Origin: an uncultured Oscillospiraceae bacterium
GTDB taxonomy: Bacteria > Bacillota_A > Clostridia > Oscillospirales > Acutalibacteraceae
Reading direction: 5' to 3'
Length of the DNA stretch: 64,000 nt
NCBI GenBank assembly: GCA_910587995.1
Contig: CAJUNS010000008.1
Span: forward strand, 10,504-74,503
The notes under the pieces were generated by a model, which saw only the letters and a list, made by a program, of their open reading frames with translations, had not been told where the DNA came from and searched no databases. Shown here one piece after another: positions 1-7,866 of the stretch (positions within the stretch are counted from its first letter, which is position 1; every line of letters starts with the position of its first letter). The translations under genes and the position numbers were made by a program.

Positions 1-480
1 TGCGTCCATGGCCGCACCCGGGACCAGCTCTACCAGGGACGGGCGGACTGGGACGTGATTCGGGCCGTGAAGGCCGGGGTAAGCGTCCCTGTCATCGGCA
101 ACGGGGACGTGACGGACCCCCTCTCCGCCGGGGCCCTGCTCACCGAGACCGGCTGCGATCTGGTGATGGTGGGCCGGGGCGCTTTGGGCAATCCCTGGGT
201 TTTTCGAGACATCAACGCCCACCTGCGCGATGAGAGCCTGATTATGCCCCCGCCCACCCTGACCCAGTGGCTGCTAACCCTGCGCAGGCATATCGGCCTG
301 ATGTGCCAATATAAGGGCGAAGGCCGGGCCATGCCCGAGGCCCGCAAGCACGCGGCCTGGTACCTAAAGGGCATCCGGGGCGCGGCGGAGTTCCGGCGGC
401 GGGCGGGCCAGCTGAGCACCCTGGCGGACTTGGACCGGCTGGTGGAGGACATCTACCGGACAGACCAGGAGGAAGAGTAA
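1..480 (+). CDS. dus: tRNA-dihydrouridine synthase (C-terminal part)
   Basis: This is the 3' part of a tRNA-dihydrouridine synthase gene that begins before the window; the frame is open from base 1 to the TAA at 478-480 (159 residues visible). Dus enzymes use FMN and NADPH to reduce specific uridines in the tRNA D-loop. The visible part starts with VHGRTRDQLYQG, the conserved HGRTR segment after the catalytic Cys region, followed by the FMN-phosphate-binding segments VIGNGDV and MVGRGALGNPWVF, then the helical C-terminal domain. The catalytic Cys itself lies upstream and cannot be checked. A new promoter follows the stop, so the downstream gene is probably a separate transcription unit. Confidence 0.93.
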   Translation, partial: CVHGRTRDQLYQGRADWDVIRAVKAGVSVPVIGNGDVTDPLSAGALLTETGCDLVMVGRGALGNPWVFRDINAHLRDESLIMPPPTLTQWLLTLRRHIGLMCQYKGEGRAMPEARKHAAWYLKGIRGAAEFRRRAGQLSTLADLDRLVEDIYRTDQEEE

Positions 481-539
481 GAGGCATGCCTCCTTCCCGG
501 AAAATTTACGCTTCATTCACATCCTGGCTCAGAATCCAC

Positions 540-568
540 TTGACTTGCCCACCCCAATGCCGTAAACT
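540..568 (+). promoter_or_regulatory. sigma-A-type promoter
   Basis: TTGACT at 540-545 and TAAACT at 563-568 are separated by 17 bp. The site lies 36 bp before the membrane-protein start at 604, with an AAGGAGG ribosome site at 590-596. The -35 is 5/6 and the -10 is 4/6 to consensus. Confidence 0.5.
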
Positions 569-603
569 AATAGAATAGACTTTAGTTTTAAGGAGGCAAA
601 CCC

Positions 604-1224
604 ATGCAAAAAGGTAAGTTCGGCATTGTCCTATGCTTCTATCCCATCGCGGCCTTTGCCGCCGTCATCCTCAATTCCCCCCTGATCGCCGCCGCCCTCG
701 CGGCCCTGGCGGTGTTTGTGGAGCGGGACGAGTGGGCCGGCCGGCAGACGCTCCAGGCCTGGATGCTCAGCGCCCTGGTCTGGTTTTTCGACAAGGCGGT
801 CCGGCTGGTCACCGCCCGCATGGACATTCCGGTGGTGTCCATTATGCTGGAGGTGGCCTCTACGGTGCTGTTTGTGGTGGTCTACCTGGCGGCGATTTTC
901 CTGAGTATTCTGGCCATTATCCGGACCATGCACGGCGGCGAGGCCAACCTGCCCTTTTTCGCCGAGCTGGCCTACCGGCTTTATGGAAAGACCCGGCCCA
1001 AGGCCCTGCCCCATCCGGGCCAGTACCCCCCGCCCTATGGCGGACAGCCTCCCCAGCCCGGCCAGCCGGCGTATCCGAGCCAGGCTCCTGGCCAGCAGCC
1101 CCCCTATGGGCAGCCTCCCGTGCCGCCTCAGCCCCCGGTGGGCTACCCGCCGGTAGCGCCCCAGCCCCCGGTACAGGAGCAGCCCCAGCCGCCTCAACCG
1201 CCCCAGCCTCCCGTAAATTCTTAA
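604..1224 (+). CDS. Membrane protein with proline-rich tail (DUF4870-like)
   Basis: A 206-residue protein of unknown function. The first ~120 residues contain hydrophobic segments at about 5-25, 25-40 and 80-105; the loop ending NLPFFAELAYRLYGK resembles the end of DUF4870/Tic20-like small membrane proteins. From about residue 135 the chain is an extremely Pro/Gln/Gly-rich tail with PPYG and PQPP repeats, probably disordered and on one side of the membrane. The start is well supported by AAGGAGG eight bases upstream and the promoter at 540-568. A possible role as a membrane scaffold is inference only. Confidence 0.75.
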   Translation: MQKGKFGIVLCFYPIAAFAAVILNSPLIAAALAALAVFVERDEWAGRQTLQAWMLSALVWFFDKAVRLVTARMDIPVVSIMLEVASTVLFVVVYLAAIFLSILAIIRTMHGGEANLPFFAELAYRLYGKTRPKALPHPGQYPPPYGGQPPQPGQPAYPSQAPGQQPPYGQPPVPPQPPVGYPPVAPQPPVQEQPQPPQPPQPPVNS

Positions 1225-1398
1225 AAGACGCGCAGGCCCGCCGCCAAGTGTAGCAAGCGCCCTCCGCTCAAGAGCAAGGGCTTCATAGCTTGGCCAAGCC
1301 CATGCCATGGGCTTCTTCCAGGCCTGCGCGGCGCGGCCTTTCCAACACTTTCCCCCCATCTCTTCATCTCCATCCCACCACAGAAAGGAGGACCTTCC

Positions 1399-2610
1399 GT
1401 GGAGCGTGAATACCTACGCCGCCAAAACAGCGGGCCTCAGCGGCATCCCCAGCTTTACGGCAGCGGACGCCGCAGGCGGGGCGGCCCCCCCTGGATTGTG
1501 TGGGTGCTGCTGGCCCTGGCCCTGATTGTTTTGGCCACGGTGGTCATTGTGAAGCTGAGCACCGGCGGCGAGGCAGGCCTGGACGAGCCCCCGGAGAGCG
1601 CCTCATCCTCCTTCTTCTATAGCCCTCCCCCGGAGAGCATACCCGATCCTACGCCCACGCCCCAGCCTCCAGCGGCTCAAGAGCCCCAGGCCCCCCAGTC
1701 GGAGCCCCAGGATTTGGGCTCCCTGATGGCAGCGGATGGTTTTGGCTATGCCTATTACCACTTTGACGAGGAAGCCGCCAACCAGTACATTCTGGCCGTG
1801 GACGCCGCCGGGCGGGCCCTCTCTGACACCGCTGCCCTGTACAGCCTCATCGCCCCCACCAGCATGGACGTGCTGCTGCCCGAGGAATATCTGGTTCAGC
1901 ACAACGTGAACAGCAGCGACCAGCGCAAGGCTTTGGACCGGTACCTCATTCCTTCCATCAACGCCATGAATCCAGAGGTGAAGACCGTTCCCCTCTTCGA
2001 GCCTTTGCGGGCTCACTGCGGCGAGGCTGTCTATTACGGCTCGGACCGGACCTGGACCCAGCTGGGAGGCTATTACGCCTATGTGGAGTTCTGCAAGACT
2101 AAAGGCATAGAGCCCGCCGCCTTGGATTCGTTTACAAAGGAGGAATATGAGGGCTTCTTGGGGGGCCTGAGCACAGAGGCCGGGGAGGCCTATGCCCTGG
2201 ACCCGGACACAGTGACCGCCTATCTTCCGGGAGGAAAAACCTCCCTGCGGTATTATGACGAAGAGGGAGAGCTGGCCCAGTGGCCGGTGATCCTAAACGG
2301 CGAGGGCTATGATTCCTCTCTGCTCTATCTGATCTTCGCGGCGGGGGACCATGCCTACAAGGAGCTGGTCAACGAGGATCTGCCTGAGGGCCCGGTGTGT
2401 GTGGTGGTGCAGGATTCCTTTGGCAACTATTTCATCCCCTTCCTCACCCGGCATTACCAGAAGGTGGTGGTGGTGGACTGCCGCTACTATGAGGGCAGCG
2501 TAAAGGAGCTGGCCGCGGAGGAAGGAGCGGAGGACGTAATTTTGCTCAACAGCTTGTTTTTAACCACAGACGCTTCCGCCGGGGAGCGGCTGGCAGGCCT
2601 CTTCGGTTAA
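1399..2610 (+). CDS. DHHW-family-like membrane-anchored protein
   Basis: A 403-residue protein starting at GTG with a GAAAGGAGG ribosome site. An Arg-rich cytoplasmic N-terminus (GRRRRG) precedes one transmembrane helix at about 32-52, then a Pro/Ser-rich linker (60-105) and an extracytoplasmic domain. The domain has the order typical of DHHW proteins (SGNH-hydrolase-like, related to AlgX/AlgJ acetyltransferases): YYGSDRTWT at about 212-220 where DHHW proteins have YYxTDHHWT, and a later QDSFGNYFIPFL segment followed by VVVVDCRYY. The His pair of the name-giving motif is replaced by Arg-Thr, so catalysis is doubtful. The substrate, if any, is unknown. Confidence 0.65.
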   Translation: MEREYLRRQNSGPQRHPQLYGSGRRRRGGPPWIVWVLLALALIVLATVVIVKLSTGGEAGLDEPPESASSSFFYSPPPESIPDPTPTPQPPAAQEPQAPQSEPQDLGSLMAADGFGYAYYHFDEEAANQYILAVDAAGRALSDTAALYSLIAPTSMDVLLPEEYLVQHNVNSSDQRKALDRYLIPSINAMNPEVKTVPLFEPLRAHCGEAVYYGSDRTWTQLGGYYAYVEFCKTKGIEPAALDSFTKEEYEGFLGGLSTEAGEAYALDPDTVTAYLPGGKTSLRYYDEEGELAQWPVILNGEGYDSSLLYLIFAAGDHAYKELVNEDLPEGPVCVVVQDSFGNYFIPFLTRHYQKVVVVDCRYYEGSVKELAAEEGAEDVILLNSLFLTTDASAGERLAGLFG

Positions 2611-2632
2611 ACATAGAGCCAACGAAGGATAA

Positions 2633-2668
2633 GGAAAGGAGGAGGCGCTGTGAGCCTCCTCCTTTTCC
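2633..2668 (+). terminator. Rho-independent terminator
   Basis: A 14-15 bp GC-rich stem (GGAAAGGAGGAGGC paired with GCCTCCTCCTTTTCC) sits 23 bp after the DHHW-like gene. The U-tract is only partial, inside the 3' arm. Confidence 0.65.
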
Positions 2669-2687
2669 AAAACTTTTAGGCAACGCG

Positions 2688-2761
2688 AAAACAGTGGGCT
2701 CTTTGATGCAGCCAGCCACTTTCTCTATGGCTGGCCTCATCAAGGAGTCCACTGTTTTTTT
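2688..2761. repeat. Long imperfect inverted repeat with T7 tail
   Basis: A 74-bp imperfect palindrome. The outer arms are AAAACAGTGG and CCACTGTTTT, the inner arms CAGCCAGCCA and TGGCTGGCC, and the loop is about 9 nt. It ends in seven T on the plus strand. It lies between the end of the plus-strand DHHW gene, which already has a terminator, and the end of the minus-strand acc/fab operon. It could be a bidirectional terminator or a small mobile-element relic. Confidence 0.6.
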
Positions 2762-2854
2762 GCGTCCCAGGGCATCGCACAGAAAGCCCTTTGCGGTAGA
2801 AGCGCGAGGCGCGCCCCCGCTTGCTGCGCCGGAGGCTTTGGCTGGCTTTGCGCG

Positions 2855-3337
2855 CTAGTAATCTTCCGGCCGCAGAAAGCGTTCCGGCACATGCTTCATC
2901 ACTTGGTCCACACCGTACTTTTTCTGCCATTCCTCACCCATATTGGGGTAAAAGGTCCGCGTGGCGAATTCCTCCGCCAAGTTCCCCCACAGATTGCCCG
3001 TTCCGAACAAAAACTCGCAGGGGTCCTGGTCGTAGTGAATGTGCAGCGAGAGCTCCATGACCAGCCACATTTGCAGGGCCATGTCCGCATCCAGCTTGGA
3101 GTTTGCCAGAATAAAATTGTACTGAGACTCCAAAATAGGGCGGCATACCGCCTCTGGCTGGGCGTCGGTAAAAAGCCGCATAGCTAGGTCTAAATAGGAC
3201 CGCAGGGGCTCCCCCTCCAGATCGTTCTTCACAGGCAGGGCCAGCAGGCTGGACTTCTCCATACGCAGAATAGTGCGCATGAAGTACCGGAAAATCCGGT
3301 CCAGATTCTCGCCGCCATACTGGGTTCTCACGTTCAT
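2855..3337 (-). CDS. Hypothetical protein, 160 aa
   Basis: A soluble, mostly helical 160-residue protein that I cannot assign. Residues 25-75 (EKSSLLALP, then EGEPLRSYLDLAMRLFTDAQPE) recall, only weakly, the cytoplasmic helices of MotA-type proteins; this is not enough for a call. No signal peptide or long hydrophobic helix is present. The start follows a GAGG site, and the stop of the upstream GNAT gene is 9 bp away, so the two are co-transcribed and may be read at the end of the fab/acc operon. The 3' side meets the large inverted repeat at 2688-2761. Confidence 0.7.
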   Translation of the reverse strand: MNVRTQYGGENLDRIFRYFMRTILRMEKSSLLALPVKNDLEGEPLRSYLDLAMRLFTDAQPEAVCRPILESQYNFILANSKLDADMALQMWLVMELSLHIHYDQDPCEFLFGTGNLWGNLAEEFATRTFYPNMGEEWQKKYGVDQVMKHVPERFLRPEDY

Positions 3338-3346
3338 AAAGCCTCC

Positions 3347-3829
3347 TCACAGCCGCTTCTCCATATATCCGCAGGTAAAGGGGAAGAAATCAAATTTCTT
3401 TGTGCCTATGTGTGTAAATCCATAGCCTTCATACCAGCGGCGGAGCCTCTGGTTTTCTTCTACAATGCCAATTTCTATGCGGGAGCCTCCCAGCCGCTGG
3501 GCTTGGGAGAAAGCATGCTCCAGCAGCCGCCCGCCTATGCCCTTGTGCCGGTGGGCGGGGGACACGCAGAGATTGTTCAGCTCACAGCCTTCTCCATCCC
3601 CTGCCAGCAGAGAAGCATAGCCCAGGATTTCCCCCTGGCGCTCACACACGAACATGACCCGCCGGGGGTCTTGCCGCTGGGCCTCCAGCCGTTCCGCTGT
3701 GATGGCAAAGGCGGTAAAGCGGGGGGCGTTTTCTGGGGTGAAGCCAAACTCCTGGGCCACTGTGTTAAAGCTCTCCCGAATCAGCCGGACGCAGGCCAAA
3801 GCTTCTTCGGGCCTCATAGGGCGGATCAT
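3347..3829 (-). CDS. GNAT-family N-acetyltransferase
   Basis: A 160-residue single-domain GNAT protein, predicted to transfer an acetyl group from acetyl-CoA to an unknown amine. The acetyl-CoA binding motif A is LCVSPAHRHKGIGGRLLEHAF (R/Q-x-x-G-x-G/A type, about 88-108). The C-terminal GFTHIGTKKF segment is the usual motif B end. It starts 9 bp after the accA stop on the same strand and is followed 9 bp later by the hypothetical at 2855-3337, so it looks like a late member of the lipid operon, although its substrate need not be lipid-related. Confidence 0.85.
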   Translation of the reverse strand: MIRPMRPEEALACVRLIRESFNTVAQEFGFTPENAPRFTAFAITAERLEAQRQDPRRVMFVCERQGEILGYASLLAGDGEGCELNNLCVSPAHRHKGIGGRLLEHAFSQAQRLGGSRIEIGIVEENQRLRRWYEGYGFTHIGTKKFDFFPFTCGYMEKRL

Positions 3830-3838
3830 GCCGGACCC

Positions 3839-4600
3839 TCAGAACTTCCGGAAGCGCTGGTAGCGGGCTTCCAGAAGCTCTTCGGTGGGGGTGGCGATGA
3901 GGCCGGGCAGAGCCTCGGCCAGCAGCTCCTTGATTTGGGCGAAAGCCGACTCAAAGTCCTCTTCCGGAATTACCCGCTCCACCACGCCGTTGGCTTCCAG
4001 GTCCTGGGCGGTAAGCTTGAGGCATTCGGCGGCCTCCTTCACCTTTTTCGAGTCCTTCCAGAGGATGCTGGCACAGCCCTCGGGAGAGATCACCGAGTAT
4101 ACGGCGTTTTCCAAAATCCACACCTGGTCTGCCAAGGCCAGAGCCAGAGCCCCGCCGCTGCCGCCCTCGCCAATGAGGATGGAGATCACTGGAGTGCGCA
4201 GGGTGGAGAGCTCCATGAGGTTTTCCGCGATGGCCTGGCCCTGGCCCCGCTCTTCGGCTCCCAGGCCGCAGTAGGCCCCGGAGGTGTCCACAAAGCACAC
4301 CACAGGGCGCTGGAATTTTTCCGCCTGCTTCATCAGCCGCAGGGCCTTGCGGTAGCCCTCTGGGTTGGGCATGCCGAAATTCCGCCGGAGCCGTTCTTTG
4401 GTGTCGGTTCCCTTCTCAATGGCGATAACCGTTACGGGGATGTTGCCCAGCAGGGCCAGCCCGCCCACAATGGCTGGGTCGTCGGCAAAGCGCCGGTCGC
4501 CGTGCAGCTCCACAAAACCGTCGAAGATATTCTCAATATAAGCCGCGCCCGTAGGACGTCCTTTGGACCGGGCCAGCATCACCTTGTCATACGCGCTCAT
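3839..4600 (-). CDS. accA: Acetyl-CoA carboxylase carboxyltransferase subunit alpha
   Basis: A 253-residue crotonase-fold subunit which, with AccD, moves CO2 from biotin to acetyl-CoA to give malonyl-CoA. Visible hallmarks are HGDRRFADDPAIVGGLA near the start, the FVDTSGAYCGLGAEERGQGQAIAENL core, IGEGGSGGALALALAD as the oxyanion-hole glycine run, and SPEGCASILWKD near the end. It is shorter than the ~315-residue E. coli protein, lacking the N-terminal extension, as is common in Firmicutes. Its ATG overlaps the accD stop by 4 nt (ATGA), so the two subunits are translationally coupled. Confidence 0.96.
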   Translation of the reverse strand: MSAYDKVMLARSKGRPTGAAYIENIFDGFVELHGDRRFADDPAIVGGLALLGNIPVTVIAIEKGTDTKERLRRNFGMPNPEGYRKALRLMKQAEKFQRPVVCFVDTSGAYCGLGAEERGQGQAIAENLMELSTLRTPVISILIGEGGSGGALALALADQVWILENAVYSVISPEGCASILWKDSKKVKEAAECLKLTAQDLEANGVVERVIPEEDFESAFAQIKELLAEALPGLIATPTEELLEARYQRFRKF

Positions 4601-5481
4601 TCCAAGCCGCCTCCCATCTCTTCCTCCGTCATGCCAATGCTGCCCGGGTCGTGGAGCTGGAGCAGCCGGCCGATGGTCTCCCGCTGCTGGGCCCGGGGGA
4701 CGATCAGGTCCACAAAGCCGTGGTCCAGCAGGAACTCCGCCGTCTGGAAGCCCTGAGGCAGCTTCTTGCGGATGGTCTGCTCGATGACCCGCGCCCCGGC
4801 AAAGCCGATGGTGGCCCCGGGCTCGGCCATGATCACGTCCCCGTCCATAGCAAAGCTGGCAGTGACGCCCCCGGTGGTGGGGTCTGTCAGCACGGTCAGA
4901 TAGAAAAGCCCGGCCTCGCTGTGGCGGCGCACCGCGGCGCTGGTCTTGGCCATCTGCATCAGGGAGTGGATGCCCTCCTGCATCCGCGCCCCGCCGGAAA
5001 CGGTAAAGCCCACCACCGGCGCACCGGTCCCGGTGGCGAACTCGAAGAGCCGGGTAATCTTTTCCCCCACCACTGTGCCCATGCTGCCCATCATAAAGTT
5101 GGGGTCCATCACGAAGAGGGCGCAGGGATGCCCCAAGATGTGGGCCGCGCCCGTGACCACCGCGTCCTTTTCCCGAGAGGCCAGCTTGGCGTTGCGCAGC
5201 TTCTGGTCATAGGCGGGAAAGTCCAGCAGGTCCCGGCTGAGCAGGTCGCCGTCCAGCTCGTAAAAGCTGCCCTCGTCGGTCAGGTAGGCGATGCGTTCTC
5301 TGGGCCCCACCCGGAAGTGGTAGCCGCAGGCGGTGCAGACGTTCATATTCTCCTGCAGGTCCGAAAGGGGCAGCTGCACCCCGCAGCGGGGGCAGGCGGA
5401 GCGGATGCCCGCGTCCTCGGCCTCCTTGCCGCCTTTCTCCAGCTCGTTTTGGGGGGAACGGAACAGTCCCATCAGGTTCAT
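4597..5481 (-). CDS. accD: Acetyl-CoA carboxylase carboxyltransferase subunit beta
   Basis: A 294-residue partner of AccA. The N-terminal zinc ribbon is intact with C30, C33, C49 and C52 (CPRC and CTAC). The crotonase core contains GGARMQEGIHSLMQMAKTSAA, the acyl-CoA binding glycine-rich segment, and LTDPTTGGVTASFA, followed by GFAGARVIEQTIRKKLP. The order accC-accD-accA with AccD immediately before AccA is the standard Firmicutes arrangement and argues for stoichiometric synthesis. There is a 59-bp gap to accC upstream. Confidence 0.97.
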   Translation of the reverse strand: MNLMGLFRSPQNELEKGGKEAEDAGIRSACPRCGVQLPLSDLQENMNVCTACGYHFRVGPRERIAYLTDEGSFYELDGDLLSRDLLDFPAYDQKLRNAKLASREKDAVVTGAAHILGHPCALFVMDPNFMMGSMGTVVGEKITRLFEFATGTGAPVVGFTVSGGARMQEGIHSLMQMAKTSAAVRRHSEAGLFYLTVLTDPTTGGVTASFAMDGDVIMAEPGATIGFAGARVIEQTIRKKLPQGFQTAEFLLDHGFVDLIVPRAQQRETIGRLLQLHDPGSIGMTEEEMGGGLE

Positions 5482-5540
5482 AAGCGGTGATCCTTTCTAT
5501 GGTTTCACATGGAATGCCCGGCCCGTTTGGCCGGCCGCGG

Positions 5541-6869
5541 TCAGGTTCTATCCTTTTTTGGGCGGAAATATTTCATCAGGTCCGTGTAATAGTCGCCGGC
5601 CCGGAACCTGCGGTCCCGCACGATCTCAATCTGCTCTTCAATGTTGTTTCCGGCCCCGTCAATAATCAGCTCGCACAGGGCGGACTGCATCTTGCGGATC
5701 GCCTCCTCCCGGGTGGAGGAGGAAACAATCAGCTTGCCCAGCATAGAGTCGTAATAGGGCGGCACCTCATAGCCCTGGTACAGGCAGGTGTCAAACCGCA
5801 CCCAGGGCCCCCCCGGCGGATGGAAAAATTCCACCTTGCCCGCGCCTGTGGCATTGATGCGGCACTCAATGGCCGCTCCCTGCAAATGGATGTCCTCCTG
5901 GGTAAAGTCCAGGGGGACCCCCGCCGCAATGCGGATCTGCCATTTGACAATGTCAACGCCTGTCACCAGCTCGGTCACCGGATGCTCCACCTGGAGCCGG
6001 GTGTTCATCTCCATAAAGTAGAACCGGCCGGTCTTATCCATCAAGAACTCCACGGTTCCGGCGTTTACATACCCGGCGGCTTTGGCGGCCTTTGTGGCGG
6101 CTTCTATCAGCTTGCGGCGGGTTTCCGGGCTTACCCCCGGAGAGGGGGACTCCTCAATGAGCTTCTGGTTGTTTTTCTGGATGGAGCATTCCCGCTCGCC
6201 CAAACAGACCGTATTGCCCTGCTGGTCCGCCAAAAGCTGCACCTCAATGTGCTTCACTGGGTCCAAAAACTTTTCCATATAGACCCGCCCGTCGCCAAAG
6301 GCCTTTTCCGCCTCCGCCGAGGCGGTCTGAAAGGCCCGCTCCAGGTTCTCCGGGCGGTCCACTTGGCGGATGCCCTTGCCGCCCCCGCCGGCGCTGGCCT
6401 TGATGAGCACGGGATAGCCCAAAGCCCCGGCGGCGGTTTTCGCGGCCTCCACGCTGTCCAGCACATCGGTGCCAGGGGTGGTGGGCACGCCGTTTTCCTG
6501 CATTAGGCGGCGGGCCGCCTCCTTGTCGCCCATTTTTGAAATAACCCCGGCCGGAGGGCCAATAAAGGTAAGCCCATATTTCCGGCACTGGGCCGCAAAG
6601 GCCGCGTTCTCGGAAAGAAACCCATAGCCCGGGTGGATGGCCTGCGCCCCGGTGGCCAAAGCCGCGCTGATAATCCGCTGGCCGTCCAGGTAGCTTTCCT
6701 CCGCCCGGGGCCCGCCCACGCACACCGCCTGGTCGGCCAGGGCGGTGTGCAGCGAGTCCTTATCCGCCTGGGAATACACCGCCACCGTGGAGATGCCCAT
6801 TTCCTTGCAGGCCCGGATAATCCGGATGGCAATTTCTCCCCGGTTGGCAATCAAAATCTTGGTAAACAT
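5541..6869 (-). CDS. accC: Biotin carboxylase subunit of acetyl-CoA carboxylase
   Basis: A 442-residue ATP-grasp enzyme that carboxylates the biotin on AccB using bicarbonate and ATP. The N-terminal KILIANRGEIAIRIIRACKEMGI is the family start. The ATP-binding glycine loop is KASAGGGGKGIR (about 159-170), the catalytic region is FMEMNTRLQVEHPVTE, and the C-terminal lobe ends YYTDLMKYF. Its length matches stand-alone AccC proteins (about 445-450). It lies between fabZ and accD in the same operon, with a 25-bp gap to fabZ. Confidence 0.97.
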   Translation of the reverse strand: MFTKILIANRGEIAIRIIRACKEMGISTVAVYSQADKDSLHTALADQAVCVGGPRAEESYLDGQRIISAALATGAQAIHPGYGFLSENAAFAAQCRKYGLTFIGPPAGVISKMGDKEAARRLMQENGVPTTPGTDVLDSVEAAKTAAGALGYPVLIKASAGGGGKGIRQVDRPENLERAFQTASAEAEKAFGDGRVYMEKFLDPVKHIEVQLLADQQGNTVCLGERECSIQKNNQKLIEESPSPGVSPETRRKLIEAATKAAKAAGYVNAGTVEFLMDKTGRFYFMEMNTRLQVEHPVTELVTGVDIVKWQIRIAAGVPLDFTQEDIHLQGAAIECRINATGAGKVEFFHPPGGPWVRFDTCLYQGYEVPPYYDSMLGKLIVSSSTREEAIRKMQSALCELIIDGAGNNIEEQIEIVRDRRFRAGDYYTDLMKYFRPKKDRT

Positions 6870-6894
6870 GTTGCCCGCCCCCTTTGTGTTCCGG

Positions 6895-7311
6895 TCATTC
6901 CGCCTTCACCAGCGCGAAGGAAAATTCCGCCGAGACGCAGAGCTTGCCGTTTACAAAGCCCGAGCCCTTGGCAAAGTAGAACTGCCCCCGGCTGCGGACC
7001 AGCTCGCACTGGGTCTCAAACAGGTCCCCGGGCTTGACCTGGCCCCGGAACTTCACATTTTGCAGGCCGGTAAACAGGGGAGTGGCCCCCTCGGCCTGGC
7101 CGATGAGCAGCACGCAGGCGGACTGGGCCAGCATCTCGCACTGAATGACCCCGGGGACGACCGGATTCCCAGGGAAATGCCCCTGCAAGAAAAACTCGTC
7201 CCCCCGGACCTGGTATTTCCCATGGGACTTCCCGTCCTCCAAAACCACCTCGTCCACCAAGAGCATGGGCTCCCGGTGGGGAAGGATTTTTTTAATTTCC
7301 TCTCGGTTCAT
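6895..7311 (-). CDS. fabZ: 3-hydroxyacyl-ACP dehydratase FabZ
   Basis: A 138-residue hot-dog-fold dehydratase that removes water from 3-hydroxyacyl-ACP in each elongation round. The N-terminal ILPHREPMLLVD is diagnostic. The catalytic pair is H45 in GHFPGNPVVPG and E59 in QCEMLAQ. Its length is typical. It sits between accB and accC, as in many Clostridia. As no FabA is seen, unsaturated fatty-acid formation would need another enzyme, or FabZ together with FabK control; this cannot be judged here. Confidence 0.96.
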   Translation of the reverse strand: MNREEIKKILPHREPMLLVDEVVLEDGKSHGKYQVRGDEFFLQGHFPGNPVVPGVIQCEMLAQSACVLLIGQAEGATPLFTGLQNVKFRGQVKPGDLFETQCELVRSRGQFYFAKGSGFVNGKLCVSAEFSFALVKAE

Positions 7312-7428
7312 GACAGACTTCCTCTCGTATCTCGTAAATAACAGAGAATGGCAAGCAGCCCGGGCTTGCGGCTGGGCAGGCGCAAAGGCCGCTGGGCGCT
7401 GCCCCGTACCTGTGCTCCCCGCCTTTTC

Positions 7429-7854
7429 TCAGCCCTGGGAGATGCGGAACAAGGGCTGGTTGTACTCCACCACCTGGCCGTTGCCCACGCAGATCTCCAC
7501 CACGGTGCCGTCCATCTCCGCGGGAATTTCGTTCATCATCTTCATGGCCTCAATGATGCACAGGGTGTCCCCTTGGCGCACCTTGTCGCCCACCTCCACA
7601 AAGGGCTTGCTCTCCGGCGAGGGCGCGGCATAGAACACGCCCACTGTGGGCGAAAGCACCAGCGAGCCGCTTTTAGGCGCGGGCTCCGGCTCCACCGGGG
7701 CCGAGACAAAGGGGGACGGAACCGCCGGCGCGGCCAGGGCCGGGGCTCCCTGGCGCTCCAGCTTCAAGCTGATCCCCTCTTGGGAGAACTCCAGGGCGGT
7801 CAGTCCGTTTTCTTTCATAAGCCTTGCCAGGCTCTCAATTGATTTGATATCCAT
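7429..7854 (-). CDS. accB: Biotin carboxyl carrier protein of acetyl-CoA carboxylase
   Basis: A 141-residue BCCP. The N-terminal helix MDIKSIESLARLMKENGL is typical of AccB, followed by an Ala/Pro-rich flexible linker (about 37-62) and a C-terminal biotinyl domain with biotin-accepting K105 in EAMKMMNEI. Two biotin carriers occur in this window; this one belongs to fatty-acid synthesis by its position between fabF and fabZ, while the one at 61673-62020 belongs to the decarboxylase. The start follows GGAGG, 12 bp after the fabF stop. Confidence 0.96.
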   Translation of the reverse strand: MDIKSIESLARLMKENGLTALEFSQEGISLKLERQGAPALAAPAVPSPFVSAPVEPEPAPKSGSLVLSPTVGVFYAAPSPESKPFVEVGDKVRQGDTLCIIEAMKMMNEIPAEMDGTVVEICVGNGQVVEYNQPLFRISQG

Positions 7855-7866
7855 TGCCGCTCCTCC

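Noticed and set aside
3410..4756. 448-aa plus-strand frame over GNAT and accA
   Set aside because: accA and the GNAT gene on the other strand are clear; the frame also lacks an initiation site.
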